NCBI GenBank assembly: GCA_013399855.1
Contig: VXAY01005274.1
Coordinates: forward strand, 2,129,725 to 2,193,724
Reading direction: 5' to 3'
Source: Oxyruncus cristatus
Taxonomy: Eukaryota; Chordata; Aves; Passeriformes; Cotingidae
DNA: 64,000 nt
The position numbers and the translations under genes were made by a program. The first letter of the stretch is position 1. The number at the start of each line of letters is the position of its first letter. Positions 22,501-34,435 of the stretch are shown here, piece after piece. Under the pieces are notes generated by a model, which did no database searches, was not told the DNA's origin, and worked only from the letters and a program-made list of their open reading frames with translations.

Positions 22501-25500
22501 TTGTCCATTTTCATATAGAAAACATACAACTTATCCAGTAGGAAGCCAACAGAAATCGCATGCATGGTAGAACAAGTGGTGGGAGAAATAACAACCAGGA
22601 AAGCAAACCTCTCAGCCTTAAGTGGTCACAAATGCTTAAGGTTGTGGAAGAAAAATAACGAATGGCAACTGGGAGCAGTGACTCTCCCACACCAGGTGTG
22701 CAGCCACCTTCTCCATCTCAGCTTGGCTCTCAAGTCTGCTTGGGAGCAGCAAGTTTTCCACAACTACTACTTCAGAGGCTGGAAAAAAAGGGTTATTTGA
22801 AGCAGACACTGAGGGTACAAAATAAAATATAATTGGATAAAATAAAGTCTAAATAAAATACTGTTAGGGTTGGATAAAATATAGTCTGCACGAAAAGCAG
22901 GCATGTGGGTTTGTGTCAAAGCTTCTGGAAAGGTGGGTGCTCCTGCTTGTCCCTGGCTCCCTGCAGATGCTTTTGAACATTGTGTCTCATTTCATATTCT
23001 CTAGACCTCCCTCACATCAGAATATTGGAGTCTTTAGGAGAAGACCACCTGTGGGCACACATATCTTGCTAAATTTTCCCTGTGGCTACAATTTGATTCT
23101 GATTCTGTTTCTTACAGCTTCCCTCTCCAACAGTCATTGCGACCAGAGTTTAACTCCACTTAGAGGTGAGACTCTGGGCCCATTTAAGAAGTTCTACTGA
23201 TGAATCTTTGTAGCCACTTGGAGCTCTTTGTGGAAAGACTTCAGAAATTGTGAGGATTAAACTCCCCTACTAAACCTTGCTTTTAATATTTCTAGGTGGA
23301 TGTTCAGCTGGTGCTCTATGGAACACCCCCGTGGGCAGCATCTACAGAGATGGAAGAATTTGAGAACCTGACAATGCAACCAGCTGGCCCAGTTTCATGT
23401 CATGTACAATAATTGCTTGTGTGAGTGGAAAGAAAAACTAAGTGCAATTTGTTTATCGCCAGACATATGTCTCCATAAAATAAAAGTACTCAGTTCAATC
23501 CAAGACTCCTTTGGGCAAGGACATGGCATTTTAGTTATGTCTGTGGGCACAAAGCACATGTCTGATGTACCATAAAAATAAAGATGTTCTCTTAACCATT
23601 ATCTAAAAAATGCAAAAGAATCAGCATTGCTGGAAAACTGTGTTTTGACATTTCCTTCCCTCTACCACTCTCATGGGTATCCTTTGGGCTGGTCCCAAAT
23701 TAAAGATGAAAAACATTCTCTGCCTCTTCCTTTTCAACTTCATCTTAGGATTTGGAAGTTTCTGTTCTCCCTGGTGGGGCATAAATGATCTTTGACATGC
23801 AAACCCTCTCCAAAGCCTGTGTTAGGGCAAGGATAACCACTGTGCTGGCTGGTAAAAATCTGGTTTACTTTGCCTTGTCCCTAGAAATTTCAAGCAATGC
23901 TGTATTTTGGTCACTGAGAACGTCTGTGGCAGAAAGCTGAATTTTCATGCAGATCCAGCTGTATCTGAAAACTAATGACAACAATCTGGAAGGAAACCTT
24001 GCTGCAAGCAATACTGGAAGGATCTCAAGCAAACTGGATCTTTCAACACAATAAAAACAAGCCAACTCCCAGCTGCAGGTGGAGATCAGATAAGGAAAAA
24101 AAAACACTGTGAGTAGAAAAAGCCTTTACATCATCATGATTTTTTTAGTGTGGTTATCTTAGGCTTCACCTCCAAGTGGACATAATCATTTGTGTCTACT
24201 TTCAGGATCCTTCAGCTGAAAAATGCCCAGCCACACTCCTCTCAGAAAATAGGCTTTCCTCCCCACCATCTGGAACATGCTCTTCTGAACTAGGAACAAT
24301 TACTCTTTTCCCCACTGATTTCATCCCTTTCCACTTGAAAAATATCAGCTTGTGCAACTTCCTCTCTTGCTTAGGGGCCACGTGCCAGAACAGCTCTGCC
24401 TTGTTCATCTCCTTTTCCAAAATCAGCATCAATACTTCCCATCAACACTAAGGACACCCTGGAAACATGACTTCTTCATCCGTAAGGCATGCTCTGCTCT
24501 GCTTACAGGGGACAGTACGAGTCCCAGAGGGTCCCAGTGACTCCTTTTTGGACTGCAGTGATGATCAGGAGAGGGCCCACCAGGTCAGGATGCTCTCCTG
24601 CCCTGTTCAAACTACAGATCCTATAAACTGCTGAAATCACCCAGTTGAATTTTTCCTGCATGTTGGATCATCCCCTGGAATAGAGAGTCAGTGACTGGGA
24701 CGCAGCTCTTGTGGAGGCATAAGGTGATGTGAAATCCAGCCGACAATTTTTGATAGTTTGGTAAACACGTGCAATGTGTCAACCCAGACAAAAGGAAGGG
24801 AGCAGTTGGGTAACAAAGCACTTTCAGTCATTTTTACAGTTATTTTCTTAACAGTAGCCACATCTCCCATGTGCAGTTTCCTCCCCACTCTTTACTGATT
24901 ATCACTCCCTGGTTGGCGCCGTCTCTCACACAAATACCCACATGAGAGCACTTTTCTACCTCCTTCTCTCTCCTTCATAAATGCCTTCAGAAAACAAATT
25001 TCCTTTACACTTACATTTTGCTTGTGGGTAGTCAACAGAGACCTTTGTCTTGTAGCCCTGCCTCTCAGCATCCACAGTCGTGCCTGGGGCCAGTGGTGGA
25101 TTTTGCACTCTGCTTTGTCTGGTGTAGATCCCACCTACCCCTTACCACAGCAGAAAGAGATTTCATCATTACATTCAGCGAAATAAATTATCCCGTTGAC
25201 CTCAGGTGCCCACACAGACTGTGCATCTGGCTACACTATCTACAGCTGAAAATATGGATGGACAGGTAAAAGGTACATGGCTCCAAGGAATATTGAAAAT
25301 AACCATCAACTTGTATGGTTTGTCTCCTTCGCAAGAGTTTGCTTGCCTCATGGCCACAGGTGTTAAAAATGTCATCTCCCTCTTGCAGAAAGTCTTTCAG
25401 AGAGGAGAATGCCAGTTGAACACACATAGAAAGGCCAAAGTTTCAATTGCCAAAGTCTCATGATTCCTGAGGACAGAGTTTAAAACCAGCTGGAACCCAC

Positions 25501-26427
25501 ATCCTGCTCCCATTCCATCAAGATTAACCCCAAGAGCTGTTCTACTCATCTACCTTTTGTTTGGTTAACAGCATGAAAAATGAAAAGCAGGACGAATGTC
25601 AGTGAATTTGCACTATTTTCCTGGATGCTGTTAGAGGTTAATTCATGGAAGTGGGATTCAAGAATACCGTATCATTCCCAAATGCAGTCTGCGGGGTGAG
25701 ATTGGAAGGGAAGGTCTAATTTACAAAGCTGGCTGCATCTGGGATCTGACCTCTCATTTGGAGATCTGAGAGCTACGTTGGCGGGCAGCAGACCTGGCCT
25801 TTCGTTGGTCTGATAGCACAGCAAGTAAGCATGAAGGCAAAGAAAGCTCACAGCTGTTGTTACAGAGTAGGAAGAATCTGGAAAAGCAAGAAATCTTCCC
25901 CCTCGCACACACCCTATCCAAGAGGACTTTGTGCTCATTAAGTCAGAATTTGCTGACAATTTCCAAAAGCACGGGGTGAGCTGGGGGACAGCAGGCAGCA
26001 ATACTGATCACCTTGCTGCCTGAGTCACATCTGACTCTGCCTATGAACCACAGGATTTTATAAGGCAACGAGACCTAGTGCAAGATGATCTCAGACCATT
26101 CCCAACGTCTTCACTAAGACAAATCTTTTTGTGATGGTACTGATATCCCTGACTCATGTCCCTGTGCAGGATGTTTTAGTGGCTGTGCAGCCCAATGAAC
26201 TGCTGACCCCACCTTCTATTTTCATGAGCCTTAGTCACTTTATTTGCAAGAATTATTTACAGGAACCGGTTCAGTTCACAAATCTGTACAATCGTGCAAA
26301 GCAGTCACCAAGGTTTGCTTGAAACTATGTTTCATTTATAATTACATCAGGCACTCAACAATATCACCCTCCACCAAGGACCCGAAGCAATGATGTTCAT
26401 ATTTCAGCCCCATGAACAGTTGTACAT
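22501..26427. other. Unique non-coding DNA
   Basis: No gene is recognised. An AT-rich patch at about 22818-22890 contains two near-copies of TTGGATAAAATAAAGTCT (one base changed), about 40 bp apart. All frames are under 110 codons with no domain. Confidence 0.65.
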
Positions 26428-26628
26428 TCACAGAATCACAGAATGGTTTGGATTGGAAGGGACCTTAAAGATCATTTCACTCCAACACCCTGCCATGGGC
26501 AGGGACATCTTCCACTATCCCAAACCCCTCCCAACCTGGCCTTTAACACTTCCAGGGGTGGGGCAGCCACGGCTTCTGTGGGCAACCTGTACCAGGGCCT
26601 CACCACCCTCACAGGGAAGAATTTCTTC
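26428..26628 (-). mobile_element. CR1 3'-end fragment
   Basis: The segment begins TCACAGAATCACAGAATGG, two clear tail units. It continues through 'ttggaagggaccttaaagatcatttcactccaac', 'gccatgggcagggacatcttccacta' and 'cagggcctcaccaccctcacagggaagaatttctt', in reverse-complement orientation. It has the same terminus type as the copies at 22.3, 30.1 and 53.0 kb. Confidence 0.96.
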
Positions 26629-27454
26629 AGTTGTAGCTCTAGTTCATCTTTCCATTATTTGAGAACGGGTCATCTCAGTGATCCTGCTATTTTTATGCCC
26701 CTCTCTGCCTGGTACACCATAAACTTCTGGCCTCACAATGCACCTCACAATGTTAGCCTGTTGTTAAGACCTCTCCCACACCACTACACTCCATCCTGCT
26801 CCATATTTGACTCTATACTTAAGCTGTTCAAGCCAGATTTGGGTTGGAAGCCACTAAACAAGAATCTATGGTCAGGAAAACTACTTCAAATCACATTAAA
26901 GCACCAAACACATGAAAAAAACCCTATTCTGTCTCAAAGGCAAACTAACAGCAATGAAACCATGGAGGCCCATGAATACAATTAACTTGCATTTAACTTG
27001 CACATGCATTTGCCAGAATCACACAGCCATGCAGAGCTGACATACCTTTCAGACCCTCTGTTGAGAGTCTAAAAATCCAGACCTTAATTCAGAGAACAGA
27101 TTGCAGACTATTCTCTGTGTTATTTTTACTTGCTTTCTAGTAAGAGAGATCTTCATCCATCAAAAGAATACCCTTTTCTACACATATTTATCCCTAATCC
27201 CCTGCCAGGGCTTCAGAAAGCGTTGCTGTGGAGACTGGAGAATGGTCATAAGCTCCAGCATGGCACAAAGAAAAAGACTGAGGTTGTGGCTGGCCTCCAT
27301 TCCAACTGTAAAAAGCTCTGCCTGTGGGGAAGGAGGTTCTGCGCTGATAAGTGGAATTTGGGGACCTACCAGCTGCTCTCAGATGGGCCCAGCAGAGGCC
27401 CAGAGCCCAGGGCTCATGGTGGGATAAAACCTGCACAGCTGCAGCGGTCTGAGC
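26629..27454. other. Unique non-coding DNA between CR1 fragments
   Basis: No gene is recognised. Apparent frames of 136 and 108 codons at 27101-27540 run into the CR1 fragment and are chance frames. Confidence 0.65.
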
Positions 27455-27543
27455 TAACCCTCCGTGGCAGGGGGCTGGACCTGGATGATCTGAAAGGTCC
27501 CTTTCAACCCAAACAGTTCTATGATTCTGTGATTCTGTGATTC
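27455..27543 (+). mobile_element. CR1 3'-end fragment
   Basis: The last about 90 bp of a CR1 in sense orientation: GGCAGGGGGCTGGACCTGG, 'atgatctgaaaggtccctttcaacccaaac', and a tail of ATGATTCTGTGATTCTGTGA (27521-27540), which shows two and a half 8-bp units. It is severely 5'-truncated. Confidence 0.95.
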
Positions 27544-28141
27544 AAACATCCCTTGAAGATAATCCCAGACTTTACACTGGTTTCACTGTGCTTTGAATGA
27601 CAGCAAAGGGTAGGTCTTCTCCTCCACTCCAGTGCTTTAAATTACTGAGTTTTATTCAGGGGATGAAGAAACCTGATTAAATTCCCTTTTAGGAAAGACA
27701 CCAAAGCAAACTGGGTTCTGAGACCCTCTCAGTCTTTTGTGGGAAGATGCATGTCTTTACCTCTGTGGTGGTGTTCAGATCTGGAAAAGGAAAAAGTGGA
27801 AAAAAGGTCTTTTAAAATCTGATTTCAAATCAAGATCCATGATCTTGTTACCAAGGTGTTTAGAATGTTAAAAAAGACAGACTTCTGTGGGTGGAAACGA
27901 GCAAAAAGATCAAGTGAGACTCCAGCTTCATGTAGCTGTCTACAGCAGAAGATAGCATGAGAGAGGAAAGAATTCTCCATGCAAGAAATACAGAAAATGA
28001 AAGCAAGCTGGCTGGGGAAGAGAATGATCCTGACACCAGAAGATCATCTGCTCCTTAACAGTAGGCTGAAGGCTGTACCACTTCTTTTTAGGAATTGCCA
28101 TAGACTAGGAAGTATCTCAAATGACCTAAAAAGATATGTAA

Positions 28142-28205
28142 GTATATATGCATATAAAATATATATATATATATACACACACACATATATATATATATAC
28201 ACATA
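28142..28205. repeat. Compound (TA)n/(CA)n microsatellite
   Basis: Alternating TA repeats are interrupted by ACACACACACA and resume as TATATATATATA, giving a roughly symmetrical (TA)n-(CA)n-(TA)n tract of about 64 bp. It is likely polymorphic in length. Confidence 0.95.
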
Positions 28206-29500
28206 AAGAGAGGCTATATATAAGGACAGATCCCTGCAGCCTTTAAGGCTTAAAGCCAACTCACTTCCTGCTGTGCTCAGTCATTGAAGCTCCCCAGCAC
28301 TCAGGACTCCAGACTTGCTAAAATTGGGTAGCTCCAGATCACCATTTTAACTAAACCCTATTTTCTGAAGAAGCAGAATGCATCTGGGAACCCAGCTGAA
28401 GAACCGCCTCTTCTCTTGGCACACAAACGTAGCTCATGGGAACCACAGGTCCCATCTTGGATGTTCCTAGATAAAGGATGCAGTCTACAAAATGGGATCT
28501 GTTGCTCAGGTGAAAGTCAAATTCACATTAAAAGCAGAAGCAGCTGTCTTGTACAAGAGGAACTTGTGAGCCCCCTGCAAACTCCCTGATGCAGCCCCGC
28601 CTCACATGGGTTTGGGGTGTCCCTAGCTCAGATCATGCACACGTTGCAAGACTGGAGTGGCATAAGCACCAGGCTGCATCCTGAGACAGCTGCAAAAGGC
28701 CAAACCATGAACAGGAAAAAACACACCCAGTCACAGACTCATTTTCAGTGATGGACCTGCTGGTTGGTCATTTCAAACCCCAGCTCCTCAAAATGCAAAC
28801 TGTGACTGGAGCTAAAACCATGCCATTCACAAGCCCAGTGCCTTTCTGCTACAGTCAACAGCAAGGGTTGTCAGAGGTGTAGAGAACAGAGCCTTGCAAC
28901 CATCTAAGACATTTCTTTATCAGTGCTGCCCTTCCGAAGTGCTGATCCTTTCTTCTCCAACATAACCCTATCCCACCCAACTCTATCCCACAGTGAGCAG
29001 AAGGCTCTTTTTCTCCCTCGCCCATCTCCAAGTTTTGTGCATGGCCTTTCTTTCTCTGCATTTGTCTCACAGGTGCAACTGCTCCAGACACACAGAGATC
29101 CTACTGCTGCGATTTCTTCGTCTCAGGCAGCAGATATTGTGGAGCTGAGAGGGGATCCCTCCAAACCTGCAAGCCAACACCTCCACCCCCATGAGACTCT
29201 TCCTCAGCAAAAGCCAGGTGGGTGCATCCCCTCCTGCCTCTGTACTGCATGGCAGTGTCTTTGCAAGGATGCAGCCCCATCAGTGCTCTCCACAGAGCAC
29301 AAAGCCAGGTTTTTCAGCTCTGAGGGACACCCACTCCTTGATCCCAGGGAGATGCTGCAAGGAGTGAGGACTAGGGAAGACACATGAAGGAAATACAGCG
29401 TCATCGTTTTTCAACCTGCAAATTCTGCAACCCCCAGGACTGACAGGAAGGAGAGTCTCTTGTTCCCTTAGTTCCCAACCTGACAATAACACTGACATAG

Positions 29501-29550
29501 AAATATATATTTATATATTTATATATTTATATATTTATATATTATATTTA
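29501..29550. repeat. Period-8 AT minisatellite
   Basis: About four to five consecutive copies of the 8-mer TTTATATA make up this 50-bp stretch, ending at TATTATATTTAGCGG. It is pure A/T. Confidence 0.95.
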
Positions 29551-30118
29551 GCGGCCACATTACCTGGCACTAATGTGTGCTGTCAGCAGTAGCTCTGTTA
29601 CATGGCAGAACAGTGGGAATATCGACTTCTCCTCTGTTTTTTTTTTTTCCCCTCTTCCCTGCTCTCCAAAACACTCACATAATTTCTTGCAACATAATCT
29701 TATCTCCCTCCTGTGCAATGCTATCAGCTGTCGTCCTGCATCATGTGCTCCTGCCTTAGCTGGATCACTTACACACCCCACACCACTTTCCCCAGGTCTG
29801 TCACAGTTATTAAAACCTCATAACAAGCTGCTTTGCATTTAATCCCATCTGTCATCAGATCCTGTTTAAACACCAAGAATTACCACTTTAATGAGACTAC
29901 TTCCTAAGATATGACAGCTTTCCTCCACTGATCTAAAAGAGTTCTGCAAGAGAAGCTGAGCATCCCTGAGCCCCTTTCTCTGTACAGTAATTGATGCAAG
30001 ATGAAATAGGGCAGCCCAAGCAAAATGAACAATCCAGCACACAAGATCTGAAGAGACCACGGTTCCAAGGCTGAATGCATGAACCAGTAAGAAGAAATTC
30101 CCTTTTCCCCAGCACAGG

Positions 30119-30590
30119 AAGGACATGGACCCATAGGAGCGAGCCCAGAGAAGGCCACCAAGATGATCAGAGGGATGGAGCACCTCTGCTATGAGGAAAG
30201 AGTAAGAGAATTGGGATTGTTCAGCCTGAAAAAGAGAAGGCTCCACAGTGACCTGACTGTGGCCTTCTGGTACTTGAAGGGAGCCAACAAGAAAGATGGA
30301 GAGAGACTGTTTACAAGGGCCTGGAGTGACAGGACAAAGGGGAATGGCTTCACACTGACAGAGAGTAGGTTGAGATTAGATGTCAGGAAGAAATTCATTC
30401 CTGTGAGGGTGGTGAGGTACTAGAAGAGATTGCCCAAAGAGGTTGCTCCCACTCCTGGAAGTGTTCAATGCCAGGTTGGATGGGGCTCTGAGCAACTTGG
30501 TCGAGTGGAAGGTGACCCTGGCCATGGCAGGGGGCTGGAATGAGATGATCTTTTTGGTTCCTTTCAACCCAAACTATTCTCTGATTCTTG
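30119..30590 (+). mobile_element. CR1 3' region, about 470 bp
   Basis: Sense-orientation CR1 3' segment. It starts at AAGGACATGGACCC-type sequence, then 'gagcgagcccagagaaggccaccaagatgatcagagggatggagcacctct', the AGGAAGAAATTCATTCCTGT block (30387-30406), 'aagtgttcaatgccaggttgg', 'gggggctggaatgagatgatc', and a decayed tail ATTCTCTGATTCTTG. Point differences from the consensus are moderate. It contains no intact ORF2 sequence, only the 3' end. Confidence 0.97.
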
Positions 30591-30762
30591 TCATGCCCAC
30601 AGAGAAGTGATGTCAGCCCACATGAGCACTCCCACACTGTGCCTGCAACACAGCCTGAAGGGGCTAAGCCCCCCATTCCTAGGGCAGAGCGTAGGGCAGG
30701 CTGCTGATCAAGCCAATAGCACATCATTTCGTAAGAGAGGGTGGAAAAAAATTAATTGGGAA

Positions 30763-30793
30763 AGTACATTTGTTGTTATTCATTAAATGTACT
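30763..30793. repeat. Perfect 9-bp inverted repeat
   Basis: AGTACATTT (30763-30771) and AAATGTACT (30785-30793) flank a 13-nt spacer. The dyad lies about 170 bp beyond the end of the CR1 copy, in AT-rich unique DNA. Confidence 0.6.
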
Positions 30794-32722
30794 GCAGCTG
30801 CCCTATGTGCTAAATGTTCTTACCCTGATGATCTTACTACCTAATTAAAGAAGACTGATGAAGTATGATAGAAGCAATGTGTTAGTACATCCAAACTACC
30901 ACTAAATTGAGGCAAAGAGAGCACACATACATATTACGTACATGAAATACAGACAGCGCATGAAGTTCTGTCAGAAAGCCAGCCCTGTCCCTGCAGATCA
31001 AAACACTCCTTCCTCCCTTTGAAACTCTGTGCTTGGATGACACATTAGCAACGTCTTCCGTGCCAAACTAATTACCTGCAGCGCAGTGCAGGCCAACAGA
31101 TTTGTAGAGTCCAAGACTGCTGATGGGTGAAACTGGTATCTGACAAGTACTAAAGCTGGGGAGGTTTTGGTGGAAGTTGTCCCAACAGAAATGCTGGTCT
31201 GGGGACACTTTTGGGATTGAACTTGAATCACGCTTTCTGGAAGGGCTTATTTATATTTACATGGGATGATGGCACCAAACATTGGGATACCACAAGAGAG
31301 CTGGTTCTCATGGAGTTTTCCATCCTACTTTTAGGACATTCAGACTGTCCAATGGTCCAAAGTCCTTTGAAGGAACTCCAGCTCTGTAGCTTTTGGGTTT
31401 ACTCCAGAAATCAGCAGAAAAAATAGGGAGAGTTCAAGTTACAACTCCAGCTGCCAATACTTCCTACAGATGAAAATATCCAGGTTATGTACTTAGACTA
31501 AGTCAGAACCTGTGTATCATAACTTCAGCCAAGGAAAGGAGTTCAGATTCATGTTTGGCTGTTCAGTCCCTACCCTACTTATGTTGGTGTATTAATTACT
31601 ATGCATACTCAAAATGCTAGGCATGTAAGTGTTAGATACTACTGCGGTAAAATCCTTGGCATCCCTGCCACTGGCCATAAATCTTGTGAACAAATTCCTT
31701 GTGATTTAGCTCCTACTTCCAGCCAGACTGGAGTTCCCAAAGGACAGTCTCTGTCAGGAGCTTGACATCAGAAATGGCAGACGGTTATGAAAATGGAAAC
31801 AACTTCAAGAATAGCCAGCCTAGTTTGTTGTTTGTTTTTTTTATTATTCAGGCTTCTCAAGAAATTCACATTAAGGCCAATTCATAGGTCTGGGCTGGTT
31901 CCTGATTTATCTGAATCTCCTTGCCCTAACCATGGCAAAGGGGCTGGACCCTACTTTCACCCACTTCAGAAGACGGAAGATCAAGTCCAACAGTCACATT
32001 AAAAACCACAAAACATGTTAGATCTTTGGAGTCCAGTTCATCAGCCTCATCCTAAACAAGAGTCCATCCAGCTTCAATGATGTTTGGACAAGCCAAATCA
32101 CTGTTTGATATTTAAGCAAACTATTTGATGGTTCAACAGCAAAATTCCTCTGATTGCAAGCAATGCTGAGTTGCCAAGTTTTACACAAAAGAGTGCTGTG
32201 TACAACTCGTCTGACACAGAGATGGGATGGGACACCACCTGGTCCTCACCACGCAGCCTTTCGCACATGGGAGGGAAAGACCCTCTTTCCTACCTATGAA
32301 AGGCGGGGAATGAGGTGGCAGCAAGCCAGGAGAAGGATTTGGTGGAGAGGCTGCAGGGCAGGTTCGACCAGCTTGATGCTGAAAGACAGACAGAAAGACG
32401 ACCAGCTGGCAAGCGCGCGTAGGTGGGGAGAGTCATGTTGTCCGTGTTTGCCAAAGGGGCAGAGAATAACACATGTTCCTGTGTTTCAGTGGAAGGGGAA
32501 GTTCCCAGAAGCTTGCCTCATCTGTCTTTCTATTCTTAACCCTTCTCTGGCACCCTCTCAAGTCTGGGTATTGGTAGAAGGTCTGCTCCGCAGAGAAACA
32601 ATTTGGAAAAAGCAGCCCTCCCGAGCCTGGCAGCGAGTTTGCCGCTTTTGTCTCTCCAGCGCCAGAAGGGTGATGGCTGAAATGGTTTTACCAGTATGAT
32701 GGCACACGAACCAGCCCCGAAA

Positions 32723-32960
32723 GCCTTGTTTATAGAGAAATGGGTTACAGTTGTAAACAAGGCATAACTGCTTTGAGCGGGGTCCTCACCTCGGCCAGTG
32801 CTCTCTCCCCTCCATCATCCGGGTAATGCTCCAGTTGCTGGTCCCCGGCTCAGTGATTTGCCTCACATTGTAAAGAACAATACGGTGTTACAGAGAATGG
32901 AATGACTCAGATAAATATTTACAAAACCAAAGGATGGTGCACTGGCTCGGTGCTTCATCT
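32723..32960. promoter_or_regulatory. Forkhead/SOX/TEAD-AP-1-like motif cluster, candidate enhancer
   Basis: GCCTTGTTTA (32723-32732) is mirrored by TAAACAAGGC (32754-32763), giving two forkhead-type cores in an inverted pair with a 21-nt spacer. ATTGT-AAAGA-ACAAT (32867-32881) is a perfect inverted SOX-type pair. GGAATGACTCA (32899-32909) joins a TEAD-type GGAATG to a perfect AP-1 TGACTCA, followed by AAATATTTAC (about 32914), another forkhead-like core. TEAD/AP-1 adjacency is known from vertebrate enhancers. The grouping in unique DNA suggests a cis-regulatory element; occupancy and conservation are untested. Confidence 0.4.
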
Positions 32961-34421
32961 GATCCAGTGCAGCATTGTTAAATGGAAGATGTTAAACTGT
33001 GCCCAGCAGCGCCTTGTGTGTGAAGATATATCCATCCCCCTGCTCAGAACTACCACCCCTATAGGCATCCAAAGGTCTGATTAAATGTGTCCATGCCCCA
33101 AAAGTCCTTCTGGCAGCATGGATCCCACTTCTCATCATGCTTGTTCCTGTCCTCTGGGCTAGGGGCAGCTTTTATCCCACAAGCACAACTCTTGCTGAGC
33201 TGGCTTTGAGCAGAGGTAGGACTGCAAGGTCTCCAGAGGTCTGCCAAATTTGGTGACTCTCTACTGCTGTGAATTACCTCCAGGTACTGACTTGCATCAG
33301 TGCTAGAGGGATGCAAACCCTCAGGTCTGAGGTAAAAAATCCTAAAACCCATTTAAAATTCCCAAGGCAAGAAAGAGGCTTTCAAAGCAACTGACTTGAA
33401 AGGGATTTTAAAAGATTTTTTTTTTCTTCTGGGAAACAAATATTCTTCTCTCTCTGCTTTCCTCTGCATCATTCCCAGGTCACTGCTGTGAGATAATGTC
33501 ATGACAATGAGTTTGACCACAAGGGCTGGCACAGTCCGTTCTCTACTCCACCTCGGGTTTAGGACAAGCTGTAAATCTGGGGCACAGACAAGAGGTCATT
33601 GCTCTTTCCTAAATTCCCAGGTGCATCACTCAATGAAGCTAAGAAAAAGCATGGCAGGACTGAGGGGAAAACTTTTCCCTGCCTTGGAGGGTAATTTCTG
33701 TAGGAGACAGACCAGCCTTCAAGGGTTATGGTCATTCAGTCTCTGGGTTAATCCCAGTTTCTTTTTCATACTGAATGGAAATTTCCAGCATTTGTCATTC
33801 CACCTTGGAAAAATGTAAACTGATCCCCTGATTGGTTTCTCCTTAAAAGCTTGGAGAACTTCAGCTTCCTGCAAATTAGCTCCCAAAGCTGGGAGGGACA
33901 GGAAGATTGCGGCACCACTACAAAGTTAACAAACACAAAAGTGTTTTTCATCTCTAGACCTGAAGGAAGTTTACAACAGATTCTTTTCCTCCACTACAGA
34001 TGAAAAGCAGGGAAAATCTGGCGGTAGGTTGAGGAGAGACAAGCAAGGAGGTGGAAGAGCAAGAAGGGGACCTGCTCCTCTTGCTCCGGGGTGCACTGCC
34101 CAAACCAAACCTGAGGAAGGAGCAGGAGGCCAACATGCCAGATAGCCATGGACTCAAAAATCTACGTCAGAGGGAGCTGGAAGGAGTGGAAGTGGATAGA
34201 TGGAGGACACATTAAACAGTGATCTCCCATCCCATCCCCTGGCACAACAAAAAAAACCCTGTGGCAACCCAGCTGTAGGGCTTTACAAAGGCACAGGCAA
34301 GGAGGTCTGTGGTGTGCCTGTGCTCATCCTGTTTGGGGGTGAGCACGGCTGAGGGGAAGAGAAAAACAATGTACCGAGGAGGGTGCAATTCTCTCCAGGT
34401 TCACACATAGCAACACTGCAA

Positions 34422-34435
34422 GTTTCTATAGCAAC
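34422..34435. promoter_or_regulatory. RFX X-box-like palindrome (candidate)
   Basis: GTTTCTATAGCAAC is an imperfect palindrome close to the RFX X-box (GTTGCCATGGCAAC type), with one further ATAGCAAC half-site at 34407-34414. RFX factors bind such elements in ciliary and other promoters. No gene start is visible nearby. Confidence 0.25.

Larger units (their letters stand above)
27544..30118. other. Unique non-coding DNA with two AT-rich microsatellites
   Basis: Apart from the simple repeats at 28142-28205 and 29501-29550, nothing is recognised. The longest frame (plus, 28923-29387, 154 codons) has no domain. Confidence 0.65.

Noticed and set aside
27101..27540. Apparent 136-codon frame
   Set aside because: Its C-terminal part is the CR1 fragment read through; no independent coding evidence.
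32154..32699. 181-codon plus-strand frame rich in Arg/Trp
   Set aside because: No known motif and no splice or promoter context supporting a gene.
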